From contig NZ_VTFV01000005.1 of NCBI RefSeq assembly GCF_009192745.1, positions 62,001-126,000 on the forward strand: a stretch of DNA of 64,000 nt. The letters are read 5' to 3'. The notes beneath the pieces are model-generated. The model was not told the DNA's origin. It was given only the letters and a program-made list of their open reading frames with translations, and did no database searches. Below, piece by piece: positions 35,315-44,026 of this stretch. The position numbers and the translations under genes were made by a program. This DNA comes from Arthrobacter citreus (lineage in GTDB: Bacteria; Actinomycetota; Actinomycetes; Actinomycetales; Micrococcaceae). How positions within the stretch are numbered: the stretch's first letter is position 1; each line of letters opens with the position of its first letter.

Positions 35315-35985
35315 AGATCCTGCTGGCGGACGACGACGTCCAGATCCTCCGCGCCCTGAAGATCACCCTGGCAGCGTACGGCTATGAAGTGGTGGCTGCC
35401 TCGGACGGCGCGGCGGCCGTGCGGCGGGCGGTGGATTGCCACCCCGACCTCATGGTCCTGGACCTTGGCATGCCTGGGCTTAGCGGCATGGAAGTCATTG
35501 AAGCCGTGCGCGGCTGGAGCACCATGCCGATCCTCGTCATCTCCGGCCGGTCCGACTCCGCGGAGAAGGTCCGGGCGCTGGACCTCGGTGCCGATGACTA
35601 CGTGACCAAGCCCTTCTCTGCAGAGGAACTGCTGGCACGGATCCGTGCCTTGAACCGGCGGACTGGGCCCGCGCCGGACAGCCCTGCGGTTCTTTTCGGC
35701 GACGTCTCAGTGGATCTGGCCGCGCGCCGCGTCTCCCGGCTCAGCGACGGTACCGGGATCCGGCTCACGCCCACCGAATGGCATTTGCTGGCGGCGCTGC
35801 TTCGGCGCCCGGGCCACCTGCTGACCCAGGCACAGCTCCTGAACGACATTTGGGGACCGGGCACCTCGGATTCGGGGTATCTGCGCCTCTACATGGCCCA
35901 GCTGCGGCGGAAGCTGGAACCGGATCCCTCCCATCCGGTCCACTTCCTGAGCGAGCACGGCATGGGCTACCGGTTCCAGCCCTAG
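35311..35985 (+). CDS. kdpE: KdpE response regulator (OmpR/PhoB type)
   Basis: A 224-residue response regulator. The receiver domain (1-118) has LLADDDV at the start, the phospho-acceptor Asp51 in LMVLDLGMPG, and the KPFSAEELLARI switch-Lys region. The winged-helix DNA-binding domain (about 128-224) has RLTPTEWHLLAALLRRPGHL and YLRLYMAQLRRKLEPDPSHP. It activates kdp transcription when phosphorylated by KdpD. The GTG start overlaps kdpD (GTGA). It is the last gene of the operon and converges on the ABC permease gene 18 bp away. Confidence 0.96.
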   Translation: MKILLADDDVQILRALKITLAAYGYEVVAASDGAAAVRRAVDCHPDLMVLDLGMPGLSGMEVIEAVRGWSTMPILVISGRSDSAEKVRALDLGADDYVTKPFSAEELLARIRALNRRTGPAPDSPAVLFGDVSVDLAARRVSRLSDGTGIRLTPTEWHLLAALLRRPGHLLTQAQLLNDIWGPGTSDSGYLRLYMAQLRRKLEPDPSHPVHFLSEHGMGYRFQP

Positions 35986-36002
35986 CGCGGCCGCTTCGGC
36001 TC

Positions 36003-36788
36003 CTAGGCGGCCGTTCCCCGGCTGATCCGCCTCCGGTACATCGCCGCCGAGACGCCGCATGCGGCAAGGAGGATGCCCAGGCACCAGGCCAGCGCAGTCC
36101 AAATCTCCGGTCCAACCGGGTACCCGGCAAAGATGTCCCGAAGCGTGTTGACGATCGCGGTCACCGGCTGGTTCTCAGCGAACCAGCGCACCGGACCGGG
36201 CATCGTGTCCGTCGGAACAAAAGCTGAGCTGACAAAGGGCAGGAAGATCAGCGGATAGGAGAAGGCGCTGGCACCCTCCACTGATTTGGCGCTCAGGCCC
36301 GCAACCACTGCAACCCACGTGAGCGCCAGTGTAACCAGGGTCAGCATGCCGGCCACGGCCAGCCAGCCGGCCACACTCGCCCCGGTGCGGAAACCCATCA
36401 CCAGGGCCACGGCGATTACCACTGCCAGGGACAGCAGATTGGCCGCCAGCGAGGTCAGCACGTGGGCCCAGAGTGCGCTGGACCGGGCAATCGGCATCGA
36501 TTGGAAGCGTTCAAAGACGCCGCTCTGCACATCAGTGAACAGCCGGAACGCGGTGTAGGCCACCCCGGAAGCCACGGTGATCAGCAGGATGCCCGGCAGC
36601 ATGTAATCGATGTACTCCAGGGAGCCGGTGTTGATCGCGCCGCCAAAAACGTAGACAAACAGCACCATGATGGCCACCGGCATGACCGCCGTCGTAATGA
36701 TGGTGTCCGGGCTGCGCAGGATGTGGCGCAGCGAGCGCCCCGTCAGCACAGTGGTGTTGCTGGAGAAGTGGGCTGTTGCCGCTGTCAT
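36003..36788 (-). CDS. ABC-2 type export permease (DrrB-like)
   Basis: A 261-residue, six-TM permease of the ABC-2/daunorubicin resistance DrrB group. It begins MTAATAHFSSNTTVLTGRSL. LPGILLITVASGVAYTAFRL and FERFQSMPIARSSALWAHVL are the typical coupling-helix segments, followed by LIFLPFVSSAFVPTDTMPGP. It should form an exporter with the ATPase encoded just upstream, whose stop overlaps its ATG by 4 bases. The substrate is probably a lipophilic drug or antibiotic, but it is not known. It is the last gene of the PadR-controlled operon. Confidence 0.92.
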   Translation of the reverse strand: MTAATAHFSSNTTVLTGRSLRHILRSPDTIITTAVMPVAIMVLFVYVFGGAINTGSLEYIDYMLPGILLITVASGVAYTAFRLFTDVQSGVFERFQSMPIARSSALWAHVLTSLAANLLSLAVVIAVALVMGFRTGASVAGWLAVAGMLTLVTLALTWVAVVAGLSAKSVEGASAFSYPLIFLPFVSSAFVPTDTMPGPVRWFAENQPVTAIVNTLRDIFAGYPVGPEIWTALAWCLGILLAACGVSAAMYRRRISRGTAA

Positions 36789-37579
36789 TGTTTTTCCCTC
36801 TCAATCCCTGCAGCACCCGCGAATCCGGTGAGGGCCAGGAAAACTTCCTCGAGTGTCGGCTGTTTCTCCACATACTCAGCCCGGGGCGCAGGGATCAGCT
36901 GCCGGAGTTGGGCGAGCGTGCCGTTGGCAATGATCTCTCCGTTGTGCAGGACGGCAATGCGGTCTGCCAACTGTTCCGCTTCTTCCAGGTGCTGCGTGGT
37001 GAGCAGCACCGTGGTGCCCTGCCGGGCGAGCTCCCGGACCGTTTCCCACACCTGAAGGCGTCCTTCCGGATCCAGCCCGGTTGTTGGTTCGTCCAGGAAG
37101 ACCACGTCCGGGCTGCCGACCAGGCTCATGGCAATATCCAGCCGCCGGCGCATGCCGCCGGAGTACGTGGAGGCTTTCCGGTCCCCGGCGTCAGTAAGGG
37201 AAAACTTCTTCAGGAGCTCATCCGCCAGGGCTCCCGGGGCAGGAACCCGCAGCAGCCGAGCAACCAGCACCAGGTTCTCCCGGCCGGTAAGTACGTCGTC
37301 CACAGCGGCGAACTGTCCGGTGAGGCTGATGGCTCCGCGGACTTCCGCTGCCTCGTCGACGACGTCGAATCCGGCCACCGCGGCCGTGCCGGAATCCGGC
37401 CGCAGCAGGGTGGAAAGGATTCGGATCAGCGTCGTTTTTCCGGCCCCGTTGGAGCCGAGCAGGGCGAAGACGCTTCCGGGAGCCACCTCAAACTCGACCC
37501 CGCGCAGAACCTGCACCTCTTTGAAGGATTTCCGCAGGTCCTGAACGCGAACGGCGCGCGCCGCTGGCTGGACGCTCAT
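36785..37579 (-). CDS. ABC exporter ATPase (DrrA-like)
   Basis: A 264-residue ATP-binding protein. Walker A is GSNGAGKTTLIRILSTLLRP, signature YSGGMRRRLDIAMSLVG, Walker B DVVFLDEPTTGLDPEGR, and switch TTQHLEEAEQLADRIAVLHN. This is the daunorubicin resistance DrrA family, which drives a homodimeric ABC-2 permease. Its start overlaps the DUF1048 stop by 4 bases and its stop overlaps the permease start. Export of a toxic small molecule is inferred. Confidence 0.93.
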   Translation of the reverse strand: MSVQPAARAVRVQDLRKSFKEVQVLRGVEFEVAPGSVFALLGSNGAGKTTLIRILSTLLRPDSGTAAVAGFDVVDEAAEVRGAISLTGQFAAVDDVLTGRENLVLVARLLRVPAPGALADELLKKFSLTDAGDRKASTYSGGMRRRLDIAMSLVGSPDVVFLDEPTTGLDPEGRLQVWETVRELARQGTTVLLTTQHLEEAEQLADRIAVLHNGEIIANGTLAQLRQLIPAPRAEYVEKQPTLEEVFLALTGFAGAAGIEREKQ

Positions 37580-37956
37580 GAGCCTTCCCTCCCGCCCGGC
37601 CCCCCGCTTTCCTGTTCCGCCTGATCAATGGCCTGGGTAAGCCGCTGCCGCTCCTTGCTGATCCACTGGGCGTCGGAGTAGTTGCGCAGGAAGACCTCGG
37701 CAAACTCCACGGGGTCTTCACCCACGATTGCGCGGACCGGTGTGTTGTCTGCTGCGCCCTGCTCGAACAGGTCAGCCAGGTCCTCATACATTGAAACCAT
37801 GACGTCACCCCTGGTCAGGGCCCCGGCATACATCAGGTACCGTTCCACCGCCTCCGCGGCTGTGCGGTATCCGGGCGGCAGTGCCTTCACCCGGTTCTTG
37901 TATTCATGCCAGCGGCGCTTGTCGCCGAAGTCGCCAAGAATCTTCTCAACCCACAT
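37576..37956 (-). CDS. DUF1048 family protein
   Basis: A 126-residue soluble helical protein of the DUF1048 family: MWVEKILGDFGDKRRWHEYK, RVKALPPGYRTAAEAVERYL, and MVSMYEDLADLFEQGAADNT. DUF1048 proteins are regularly encoded beside PadR-family regulators and DrrAB-like exporters. Their role is unknown, perhaps modulation of the regulator or exporter. It overlaps the PadR gene by 11 bases upstream and the ATPase by 4 bases downstream, so all four genes are translationally coupled. Confidence 0.85.
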   Translation of the reverse strand: MWVEKILGDFGDKRRWHEYKNRVKALPPGYRTAAEAVERYLMYAGALTRGDVMVSMYEDLADLFEQGAADNTPVRAIVGEDPVEFAEVFLRNYSDAQWISKERQRLTQAIDQAEQESGGPGGREGS

Positions 37957-38287
37957 GTTCGTTTCCCTCCTCGCGGATCCGTTCCAGCCGTTCTGAGAGG
38001 AAGCTCCAGGTCCTCCAGAACTCGTTGAGGCAGTCCTGCCCCGGGCCGGTGAGCGAGTACATCTTCCGCGGCGGCCCCTTTTCGGAGGGGACCTTCACCA
38101 CGTCCACAAGTCCGCGCTGCTCGATCCTGATGAGCAGCGCATAAACCGTGCCTTCGGCGATGTCGGTGAAGCCCTCGTCACGCAGCCTTGCGGTGATCTC
38201 ATACCCGTAGGCGGAGTGGCCGGAGAGGAATGCCAGAACAATGCCCTCCAGGACTCCCTTCAGCATCTCCGTCGCCTGCCTGCCCAT
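37946..38287 (-). CDS. PadR-family transcriptional regulator
   Basis: A 113-residue winged-helix regulator: LKGVLEGIVLAFLSGHSAYG, YEITARLRDEGFTDIAEGTV, and YALLIRIEQRGLVDVVKVPS with the PadR wing KGPPRKMYSLT. The short C-terminal helix places it in the PadR-s2 type that usually represses a linked multidrug exporter and its own gene. The ATG at 38287 is preferred to the TTG one codon upstream, with GAGGG before it. It is the first gene of the operon. Two near-palindromic TACYTAGTAA sites lie directly upstream. Confidence 0.92.
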   Translation of the reverse strand: MGRQATEMLKGVLEGIVLAFLSGHSAYGYEITARLRDEGFTDIAEGTVYALLIRIEQRGLVDVVKVPSEKGPPRKMYSLTGPGQDCLNEFWRTWSFLSERLERIREEGNEHVG

Positions 38288-38298
38288 CAAACCCTCGC

Positions 38299-38331
38299 TA
38301 CTTAGTAATGTTGACTACCAGTACCTAGTAA
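38299..38331 (-). promoter_or_regulatory. Paired TACYTAGTAA sites before the padR gene
   Basis: TACTTAGTAA (38299-38308) and TACCTAGTAA (38322-38331) are direct repeats 23 bp apart, each nearly palindromic, starting 11 bp before the PadR ATG. This is where an autorepressing PadR dimer pair should bind. Confidence 0.5.
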
Positions 38332-38476
38332 GAATGAGTACTGACCGGAATGCAAGCTGTTCCGGGGATTTTTTTCTGCAGCACGCGCAGTCCCTGCCAG
38401 CACATTAGGTGACATGACAGAACAGTGGCCGCGTAGAACATCTACCGGCCCGCATTGCAGGGCTAGGATGTTCCCC

Positions 38477-38959
38477 ATGACTACAGCCAGCACCACAGCA
38501 ATACCCGGAGGCCTCGGATGGGATTTGGCCGTGGTGGCGGGCTGTTATCAGGCCCGCCTGCAGTCAGCGCTGGAGGGGACACCGGGAGGGCTGCGCGGAT
38601 TCCAGGTGCTCTCAACGGTGGTCCATTTTGACCCGCCGAACCAGCAGGCACTCGGGGCGCATCTGGGAATCGACCGGACTGTGCTGACCTACCTGATTGA
38701 CGAGCTGGCCGAGGCCGGGGACGTGGAACGGGTTCCTGATCCCGCGGACCGCCGGGCCCGCAAAGTCGTTGCCACCAAGGCCGGCCGCCAACGCCTGGCC
38801 GCCTGCGAGGAGCGGGTCGCCGCTGCCGAGTCCGGCATGCTCGCCGGACTGGAACCCGCAGACGCCAATCTGCTTCGCACCCTCCTGCACCGCCTGGCAG
38901 GCCAGGCCCACCAGCCGGCGTCGGGCAGTAATCCCTGCGCAGCCATGGACGCTGTCTAA
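38477..38959 (+). CDS. MarR-family transcriptional regulator
   Basis: A 160-residue winged-helix protein. NQQALGAHLGIDRTVLTYLI is the HTH and DPADRRARKVVATKAGRQRL the typical MarR wing. Dimerisation helices lie at both ends. The start ATG at 38477 was chosen over two upstream in-frame ATGs from the usual MarR length and the AGGA about 9 bp before it. No target gene is adjacent: a PadR operon diverges upstream and the thiamin operon follows with its own riboswitch. The ligand is unknown. Confidence 0.85.
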   Translation: MTTASTTAIPGGLGWDLAVVAGCYQARLQSALEGTPGGLRGFQVLSTVVHFDPPNQQALGAHLGIDRTVLTYLIDELAEAGDVERVPDPADRRARKVVATKAGRQRLAACEERVAAAESGMLAGLEPADANLLRTLLHRLAGQAHQPASGSNPCAAMDAV

Positions 38960-39010
38960 CTCCGCGTCCGGCTGGCCATTTGCCCGCTGACTTCGTAGAG
39001 TCAGCTGTAG

Positions 39011-39080
39011 TGACACGGGGTGCCGCAAGGCTGAGATGAGACCCGTCGAACCTGATCTAGTTAGAACTAGCGAAGGGATG
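39011..39080 (+). promoter_or_regulatory. TPP riboswitch (THI element)
   Basis: The conserved THI blocks are in order: ACGGGGTGCC (39014-39023), GCTGAGATGAGACCC, then CCTGATCTAGTTAGAACTAG and CGAAGGGA. The aptamer ends just before thiM. The AAGGGA at its 3' edge doubles as the thiM SD, so TPP binding most likely blocks translation of the thiamin operon. Confidence 0.95.
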
Positions 39081-39086
39081 TCGCCG

Positions 39087-39896
39087 ATGACTATTGGCCT
39101 GACACCATTTTCTGTATCCACCCTCCTTTCCCGCGTGCGCAGCGAACCGCCGCTGGTGCAGTGCCTGACCAACACAGTGGTCACCAACTTCACCGCCAAC
39201 GTCCTCCTCGCCCTCGGCGCAGCCCCGGCCATGACGGACATTCCGGGTGAAGCCGGACCTTTTGCCCGCATCGCCTCAGGGGTGCTGATCAATCTGGGCA
39301 CCCCCCATGCCGAACAGCGCACGGCCATGCTGGAGGCCGCAGCAGCGGCAAACGATGCCGGCACACCCTGGGTCCTGGACCCCGTGGCAGTGGGCAGCCT
39401 CCCGGTCCGTACTGCCCTCGCTGCAGAGCTGCTGGCGATGCGTCCCACGGTGGTCCGGGCCAATGCGTCCGAGGTCATGGCCCTGGCCGGGCTGGGCGCG
39501 GGCGGACGGGGCGTGGACGCCACGGACAATCCGGAGGATGCCCTTCCCGCGGCCGAGCTCCTGGCGGCGAAATACGGCTGCGTCGTAGCGGTCTCCGGAC
39601 CCACGGACGTCATCACCGACGGTGAATCAACGCTGCGGATCAGCAACGGCAGCGCCCTGTTGACCAAGGTGACCGGCGGGGGCTGCGCCCTCGGCGCCGT
39701 GACGGCCGCGTTCCTCGCCGCCGCGGACGACGGCGGTGACCTCACCGCCGCTGCGGCAGCCACCGCCGCCTACACGATCGCCGCGCAGCAGGCTGCAGCC
39801 GTGTCGGCAGGACCGGGGTCCTTTGCCCCGGCATTCCTGGACGCCCTGACCGGCCTCTCCGCCGAAGACATCCACAACCTGCTGGTGACGGCATGA
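39087..39896 (+). CDS. thiM: Hydroxyethylthiazole kinase
   Basis: A 269-residue ThiM that phosphorylates 4-methyl-5-(2-hydroxyethyl)thiazole in thiamin salvage. It has [20 protein letters not shown] near the start, [39 protein letters not shown], and [20 protein letters not shown] with the anion-binding loop. ATG 39087 lies 9 bp after the AAGGGA that ends the riboswitch. Its stop overlaps the thiE ATG by 4 bases. It is regulated by the upstream TPP riboswitch. Confidence 0.95.
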   Translation: MTIGLTPFSVSTLLSRVRSEPPLVQCLTNTVVTNFTANVLLALGAAPAMTDIPGEAGPFARIASGVLINLGTPHAEQRTAMLEAAAAANDAGTPWVLDPVAVGSLPVRTALAAELLAMRPTVVRANASEVMALAGLGAGGRGVDATDNPEDALPAAELLAAKYGCVVAVSGPTDVITDGESTLRISNGSALLTKVTGGGCALGAVTAAFLAAADDGGDLTAAAAATAAYTIAAQQAAAVSAGPGSFAPAFLDALTGLSAEDIHNLLVTA

Positions 39897-40582
39897 GCGC
39901 CGGAGTGCAGTCCGAACTGCTCCGGCGGCCCCGGGCCCTGGCCAGGAACACCGGCATTTACCTGGTCACTGATGCGGCGCAGTGCGGGGACCGGGGTGTT
40001 GCCGCTGTTGCCGCAGCCGCCGTCGCCGGAGGGGTGCGCACCGTGCAGGTCCGGGAAAAGCACGCCTCCGCCGCGGAGTTCTACGCCCAGGTGCTGGCCG
40101 TCGCCGACGCCGTCGGTGACCGCGCCCTGGTGCTGGTCGATGACCGGGTGGACATTTACCTCGCCGCCCGGGCAGCCGGCGCCCGGGTGCACGGAGTCCA
40201 CGTTGGCCAAAGCGACCTGCCCGCCGCGTCCGTCCGCTCGCTGGTGGGCCCCGGCGCCGTCGTAGGCCTCACCGCCAACACGCCCGCCCACCTCGACGCC
40301 GTGCGGGAACTCGCGCCGGGAACGGTGGACTATCTCGGTGCCGGAGTCATCCATCCCACCAGCACCAAACCGGACCATCCTGCCCCGCTGGGCGTGGACG
40401 GGTTCCGGTCCTTTGCTTCTGCGGCTCCGGTCCCGTGCGTGGCAATCGGCGGGATCGGGCTGTCCGACATTCGGGGCCTGCAGGCCGCCGGAGCGTCCGG
40501 CGCCGCCGTCGTTTCCGCTATCTGCACCGCTGCCGATCCGCGCCGCAGCGCCGAGGAACTGGTGGCGGCATGGGAGAGCTGA
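39893..40582 (+). CDS. thiE: Thiamine-phosphate synthase
   Basis: A 229-residue TIM-barrel enzyme that joins HMP-PP and thiazole phosphate to thiamin phosphate. Landmarks are [75 protein letters not shown] and [11 protein letters not shown]. The metal and phosphate ligands expected of ThiE are present. It overlaps thiM by 4 bases and the thiD-tenA gene by 13 bases, so the three thiamin genes are tightly coupled. Confidence 0.95.
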   Translation: MSAGVQSELLRRPRALARNTGIYLVTDAAQCGDRGVAAVAAAAVAGGVRTVQVREKHASAAEFYAQVLAVADAVGDRALVLVDDRVDIYLAARAAGARVHGVHVGQSDLPAASVRSLVGPGAVVGLTANTPAHLDAVRELAPGTVDYLGAGVIHPTSTKPDHPAPLGVDGFRSFASAAPVPCVAIGGIGLSDIRGLQAAGASGAAVVSAICTAADPRRSAEELVAAWES

Positions 40583-42129
40583 GCGTCCGGGACGTCCCGC
40601 GGATCCTGAGCATCGCCGGAACTGATCCCACGGGCGGAGCCGGAATCCAGGCCGATCTGAAGTCGATCGCCGCCAACGGCGGATACGGCATGGCCGTGGT
40701 CACGGCGCTGGTTGCGCAGAACACTCACGGGGTCCGCTCCGTGCATACCCCGCCTGCGGGGTTCCTTCGCGAACAGCTGGACGCGGTGAGCGATGACGTG
40801 ATTATCGATGCGGTGAAAATCGGCATGCTGGGCAGCACCGAGGTTGCCCGGACGGTGGGTTCCTGGCTGGCGGACGTCCGGCCGCCGGCCGTGGTGCTGG
40901 ATCCGGTGATGGTGGCCAGCAGCGGTGACCGCCTGCTCAGCCCCGATGCCGAAGATGCCCTTCGCGGGCTGTTGCACCAGGTGGACCTGGTGACGCCGAA
41001 CCTGCCGGAGCTGGCTGCCCTGCTGGAGGCAGAGCCGGCGCAGGACTGGGACGAGGCATTGGAGCAGGGACGCCGTCTTGCCCGCGAGTATGGCACGTCC
41101 GTGCTCGTGAAGGGCGGGCACCTGGCCGGAACTGCGGCACCGGATGCGCTGGTAATGCCCGACGGCGGGCGCGGGTTCACGATCTCGGTGTTCAGTTCCG
41201 CGCGGGTGGAGACCAAGAACACCCACGGCACCGGCTGCTCGCTCTCCGCTGCACTGGCTACCCTGTTCGCCCGGACCGGTAACTGGACACACGCACTGGG
41301 GGCCGCCAAGGCCTGGCTGCAGGAAGCCCTGGAATCCGCGGACCTGCTGGAGGTGGGGACCGGGCACGGACCGGTGAACCACTTCGCCGGGCTCTGGCAG
41401 AGGGGACTCGCTCCGCTGCCTGCGCCAGCAGGATCCGATGTTCCACCCGCCGGGGACCGTACTGCGGAGCTCTGGTCCCGGACCGCGGACATTCGGGAGA
41501 AAATCGCAGGGCTGGACTTCGTCCGCGGTCTCGGCGACGGGACCCTGGATTCGGCAGTCTTTGGCAGGTATCTCGCCCAGGATGCGATCTACCTCCGGGG
41601 ATATGCCCGCGCCCTGGCACGCGCCAGTGAACTGGCACCCACGCTCCAGGAACAGCTGTTCTGGGCGGAGAGTGCCAACGGGGCCCTGGAAGCTGAACTC
41701 GACCTGCACCGGAATTGGCTGCATGCCAACGCCGGTCCGGGCGGCGTCCCCGTCACCCGGGACGTTCCGGCGGATCCCGCCGCGGGGCTTGCTGCCGGAC
41801 CGGTAACCCGCGGCTACCTGGACCACCTGCTGGGACCTGGCCGTTACCAGGATGACCGGTTTGAGTACGCCCGGCTGGTGGGCGCGGTGCTCCCCTGCTT
41901 CTGGGTTTATGCCGATGCCGGTGCGGAGCTCGCCGCCGGCAACCACCCGGCCCATCCCTACCGGGAGTGGCTGGACACCTATGCCGATCCGGCCTTTGCG
42001 GCGGCCACTGTCCGTGCCGTCGGGATCCTGGAGGGTGTGCTTGCCGGGAATGATGACCAGCGGCGGGCGGCCGAGGAAGCGTTCGCCCTGTCAGTGCAGT
42101 GGGAGCACGACTTCTTCGCGGCCGGCTAG
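40570..42129 (+). CDS. thiD: Fused HMP(-P) kinase and TenA aminopyrimidine hydrolase
   Basis: A 519-residue bifunctional protein. Residues about 10-270 are ThiD (ILSIAGTDPTGGAGIQADLK, VVLDPVMVASSGDRLL, TKNTHGTGCSLSAALATLFA), which phosphorylates hydroxymethylpyrimidine and its phosphate. Residues about 300-519 are TenA/thiaminase II (FVRGLGDGTLDSAVFGRYLA, DAIYLRGYARALA, VLPCFWVYADAGAEL, and SVQWEHDFFAAG with the late Glu). TenA salvages degraded thiamin pyrimidines. The ATG at 40570 overlaps thiE by 13 bases. With ThiM and ThiE this gives full salvage of both thiamin halves. The same ThiD-TenA fusion is known from other actinobacteria and, in another form, yeast THI20. Confidence 0.95.
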   Translation: MGELSVRDVPRILSIAGTDPTGGAGIQADLKSIAANGGYGMAVVTALVAQNTHGVRSVHTPPAGFLREQLDAVSDDVIIDAVKIGMLGSTEVARTVGSWLADVRPPAVVLDPVMVASSGDRLLSPDAEDALRGLLHQVDLVTPNLPELAALLEAEPAQDWDEALEQGRRLAREYGTSVLVKGGHLAGTAAPDALVMPDGGRGFTISVFSSARVETKNTHGTGCSLSAALATLFARTGNWTHALGAAKAWLQEALESADLLEVGTGHGPVNHFAGLWQRGLAPLPAPAGSDVPPAGDRTAELWSRTADIREKIAGLDFVRGLGDGTLDSAVFGRYLAQDAIYLRGYARALARASELAPTLQEQLFWAESANGALEAELDLHRNWLHANAGPGGVPVTRDVPADPAAGLAAGPVTRGYLDHLLGPGRYQDDRFEYARLVGAVLPCFWVYADAGAELAAGNHPAHPYREWLDTYADPAFAAATVRAVGILEGVLAGNDDQRRAAEEAFALSVQWEHDFFAAG

Positions 42130-42764
42130 GTCTCGCGGCCGGACGCCGGTGGCGCGGCTGTCCGGCCCGCCAGCGGAATCCGCCACCCGTAGCGCAGGGA
42201 GAGGATGCGCAGTGTGAACACCAGCGCCGCGACGGCAATGCCCAGGACAGGACCGAACACGCCGAGGGCCGTGAAGAGTGAAACCAACCCGGCGCCCAGC
42301 AGGGCCGGAATGGCGTAGACGCCGCGCGGGTTGAAGACCTGGGGTACTTCATTGGCCACCACGTCTCGCAGCAGCCCGCCGCCCACCGCGGTGGTGACTC
42401 CCAGCAGCGCGGCAGACACCGGGTTCAGCCCGGCCTGGTGCGCGGTCAGCGTACCGGTGACGCAGAACAGGGCCAGCCCGGCGGCGTCGAACACCAGCAG
42501 GGTACGCCGGTACCTCTGCACCCCCAGGGCGTGGGTGAACACCAGGATGGCAGCAAGGAGCGGAGGCAGCAGGTAGACCGGTTTCGAGAAAGCCAGCGGC
42601 ACGCCCTGGTTGATGATCAGGTCCCGTATCACCCCGCCTCCAAGCCCCACGAAGGAACCGAGCATCAGTGAGCCCACAATGTCGAAGTTCCGCCTGGCCG
42701 CCAGGAGGGAACCGGAGACGGCAAAGAAGAAGATTCCTGCCAGGTCAAGAATCAGGAGTGTCAC
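42126..42764 (-). CDS. TRIC-type channel (UPF0126 family) membrane protein
   Basis: A 212-residue, seven-TM protein made of two UPF0126 repeats. The repeat signatures are GSFVGLGGGVIRDLIINQGV and TTAVGGGLLRDVVANEVPQV. Prokaryotic TRIC homologues form trimeric cation (K+) channels. The GTG start at 42764 follows a GGGGAGGG SD. It lies 22 bp downstream of the M20 gene on the same strand and may be the last gene of the DUF5058 operon. Its last 4 bases overlap the convergent thiD-tenA gene. Confidence 0.9.
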   Translation of the reverse strand: MTLLILDLAGIFFFAVSGSLLAARRNFDIVGSLMLGSFVGLGGGVIRDLIINQGVPLAFSKPVYLLPPLLAAILVFTHALGVQRYRRTLLVFDAAGLALFCVTGTLTAHQAGLNPVSAALLGVTTAVGGGLLRDVVANEVPQVFNPRGVYAIPALLGAGLVSLFTALGVFGPVLGIAVAALVFTLRILSLRYGWRIPLAGRTAAPPASGRET

Positions 42765-42786
42765 GGTTGCCCTCCCCGTTCAGCGC

Positions 42787-44013
42787 CTAGCGCCGTTCCA
42801 GCCGGGACAGGGTGGCGGCCACCGCGGCTTCTACGGCCGTGGAAAGGGTCGGTTCCAGGACGGGGGCGAAGAAGGGCGAGTGGTTCATGGGAACCTTTTC
42901 CCCTTCCAGCGTTTCGGCGCTGTGTCCGCCAAAGAACCAGTAGACCGAGGGAACACCGATTGCCTGGGCTAGGTGGCCAAAGTCCTCTGATCCCATCAAC
43001 GGGGCCACCTCGTTCACACACTCCTCTCCCAATGCTTCCCGCATGGCCTCCATGACCCCGGCTGTTTCCTGCGGGTCGTTGTAGTTCAGGGGAAAGGTGT
43101 AGAGCTCTTCGATCTCCGGTTCCGGTGCCGCGGACGCCGCGGCCTCGGCGGAAATGATGCGGCGCAGGGCGTCCAGGACGTGGGTGCGGACGCCGTCGTC
43201 GAACGTGCGTATGTTGAGGGTGAACTCCGCGCGGTCCGGAATGATGTTCTCTTTCAGGCCGGCGTGGAAGGTCCCCACGGTGACGACGGCGGCACGCCGG
43301 GGGTCCAGCTCCCGCGAGACGATCGTCTGGATGCGGGTGATGATGTGCGCCCCCAGCACAATCGGGTCCACCGAGTCCTGGGGCTGTGAGCCGTGGGACT
43401 GGCGTCCGTGGAGCGTGACCTTCCAGGAGTCTGCCTGGGTCATGGCGTTCCCCGAGGCGTATTGGATGGTTCCGGCGAGACCGGGCATCACGTGCTGACC
43501 GAGCACCACGTCCGGCTTGGGGGCTTTGTCCCACAGCCCGTCCTGCACCATGGCCGCCGCGCCGGCTGCGGTTTCCTCCCCGGGCTGGAACAGGAGCACC
43601 ACGGTGCCTGCCCAGGCGTCCCGGCTCCGCCCCAGGAGCTTTGCGGTGGTGAGCAGCGCAGTGACGTGGGTGTCGTGGCCGCAGCCGTGCATCACGGGAA
43701 CCTCGGTCCCGTCCTCCAGCCGCCCCGTAGCAGTACTGGCATACGGCAGGCCGGTGTCCTCCCGGATGGGCAGGGCGTCGGTGTCGGCCCGGAACGCGAC
43801 TACCGGGCCCTCCCCGTTGGCCAGCACACCGACCACCCCGGTGCCGCCGCAGCGGAAGCTGCGAATGCCCAGGGCCGCGAGGCGCTCTTCGATGAGGGCT
43901 GCCGTGCCGTGCTCCTGCATGGACAGCTCCGGAGCGGCATGCAGGGTCCGGTAAAGCTCATGCATCTGAGAGGTGTCCTCTGCGGTGAGGGCGGGGTGCG
44001 TGGGGTTCGGCAT
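42787..44013 (-). CDS. M20D amidohydrolase (hippurate/N-acyl-amino-acid hydrolase type)
   Basis: A 408-residue metal-dependent amidohydrolase with the M20D motifs RADTDALPI, VMHGCGHDTHVTALLTTAKL (metal ligands Cys, His, Asp, His), LLFQPGEETAAGAAAMV, HGRQSHGSQPQDSVDPIVLG and a C-terminal PMNHSPFFAP. Family members cleave N-acyl amino acids, hippurate or indole-acetyl amino acids. ATG 44013 follows AGAGGA. It is encoded 13 bp after a membrane protein and 43 bp from the end of that operon's second gene set, all read together, which suggests it processes what the two upstream membrane proteins carry. Confidence 0.9.
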   Translation of the reverse strand: MPNPTHPALTAEDTSQMHELYRTLHAAPELSMQEHGTAALIEERLAALGIRSFRCGGTGVVGVLANGEGPVVAFRADTDALPIREDTGLPYASTATGRLEDGTEVPVMHGCGHDTHVTALLTTAKLLGRSRDAWAGTVVLLFQPGEETAAGAAAMVQDGLWDKAPKPDVVLGQHVMPGLAGTIQYASGNAMTQADSWKVTLHGRQSHGSQPQDSVDPIVLGAHIITRIQTIVSRELDPRRAAVVTVGTFHAGLKENIIPDRAEFTLNIRTFDDGVRTHVLDALRRIISAEAAASAAPEPEIEELYTFPLNYNDPQETAGVMEAMREALGEECVNEVAPLMGSEDFGHLAQAIGVPSVYWFFGGHSAETLEGEKVPMNHSPFFAPVLEPTLSTAVEAAVAATLSRLERR

Positions 44014-44026
44014 GGGTTCCTCTCGT

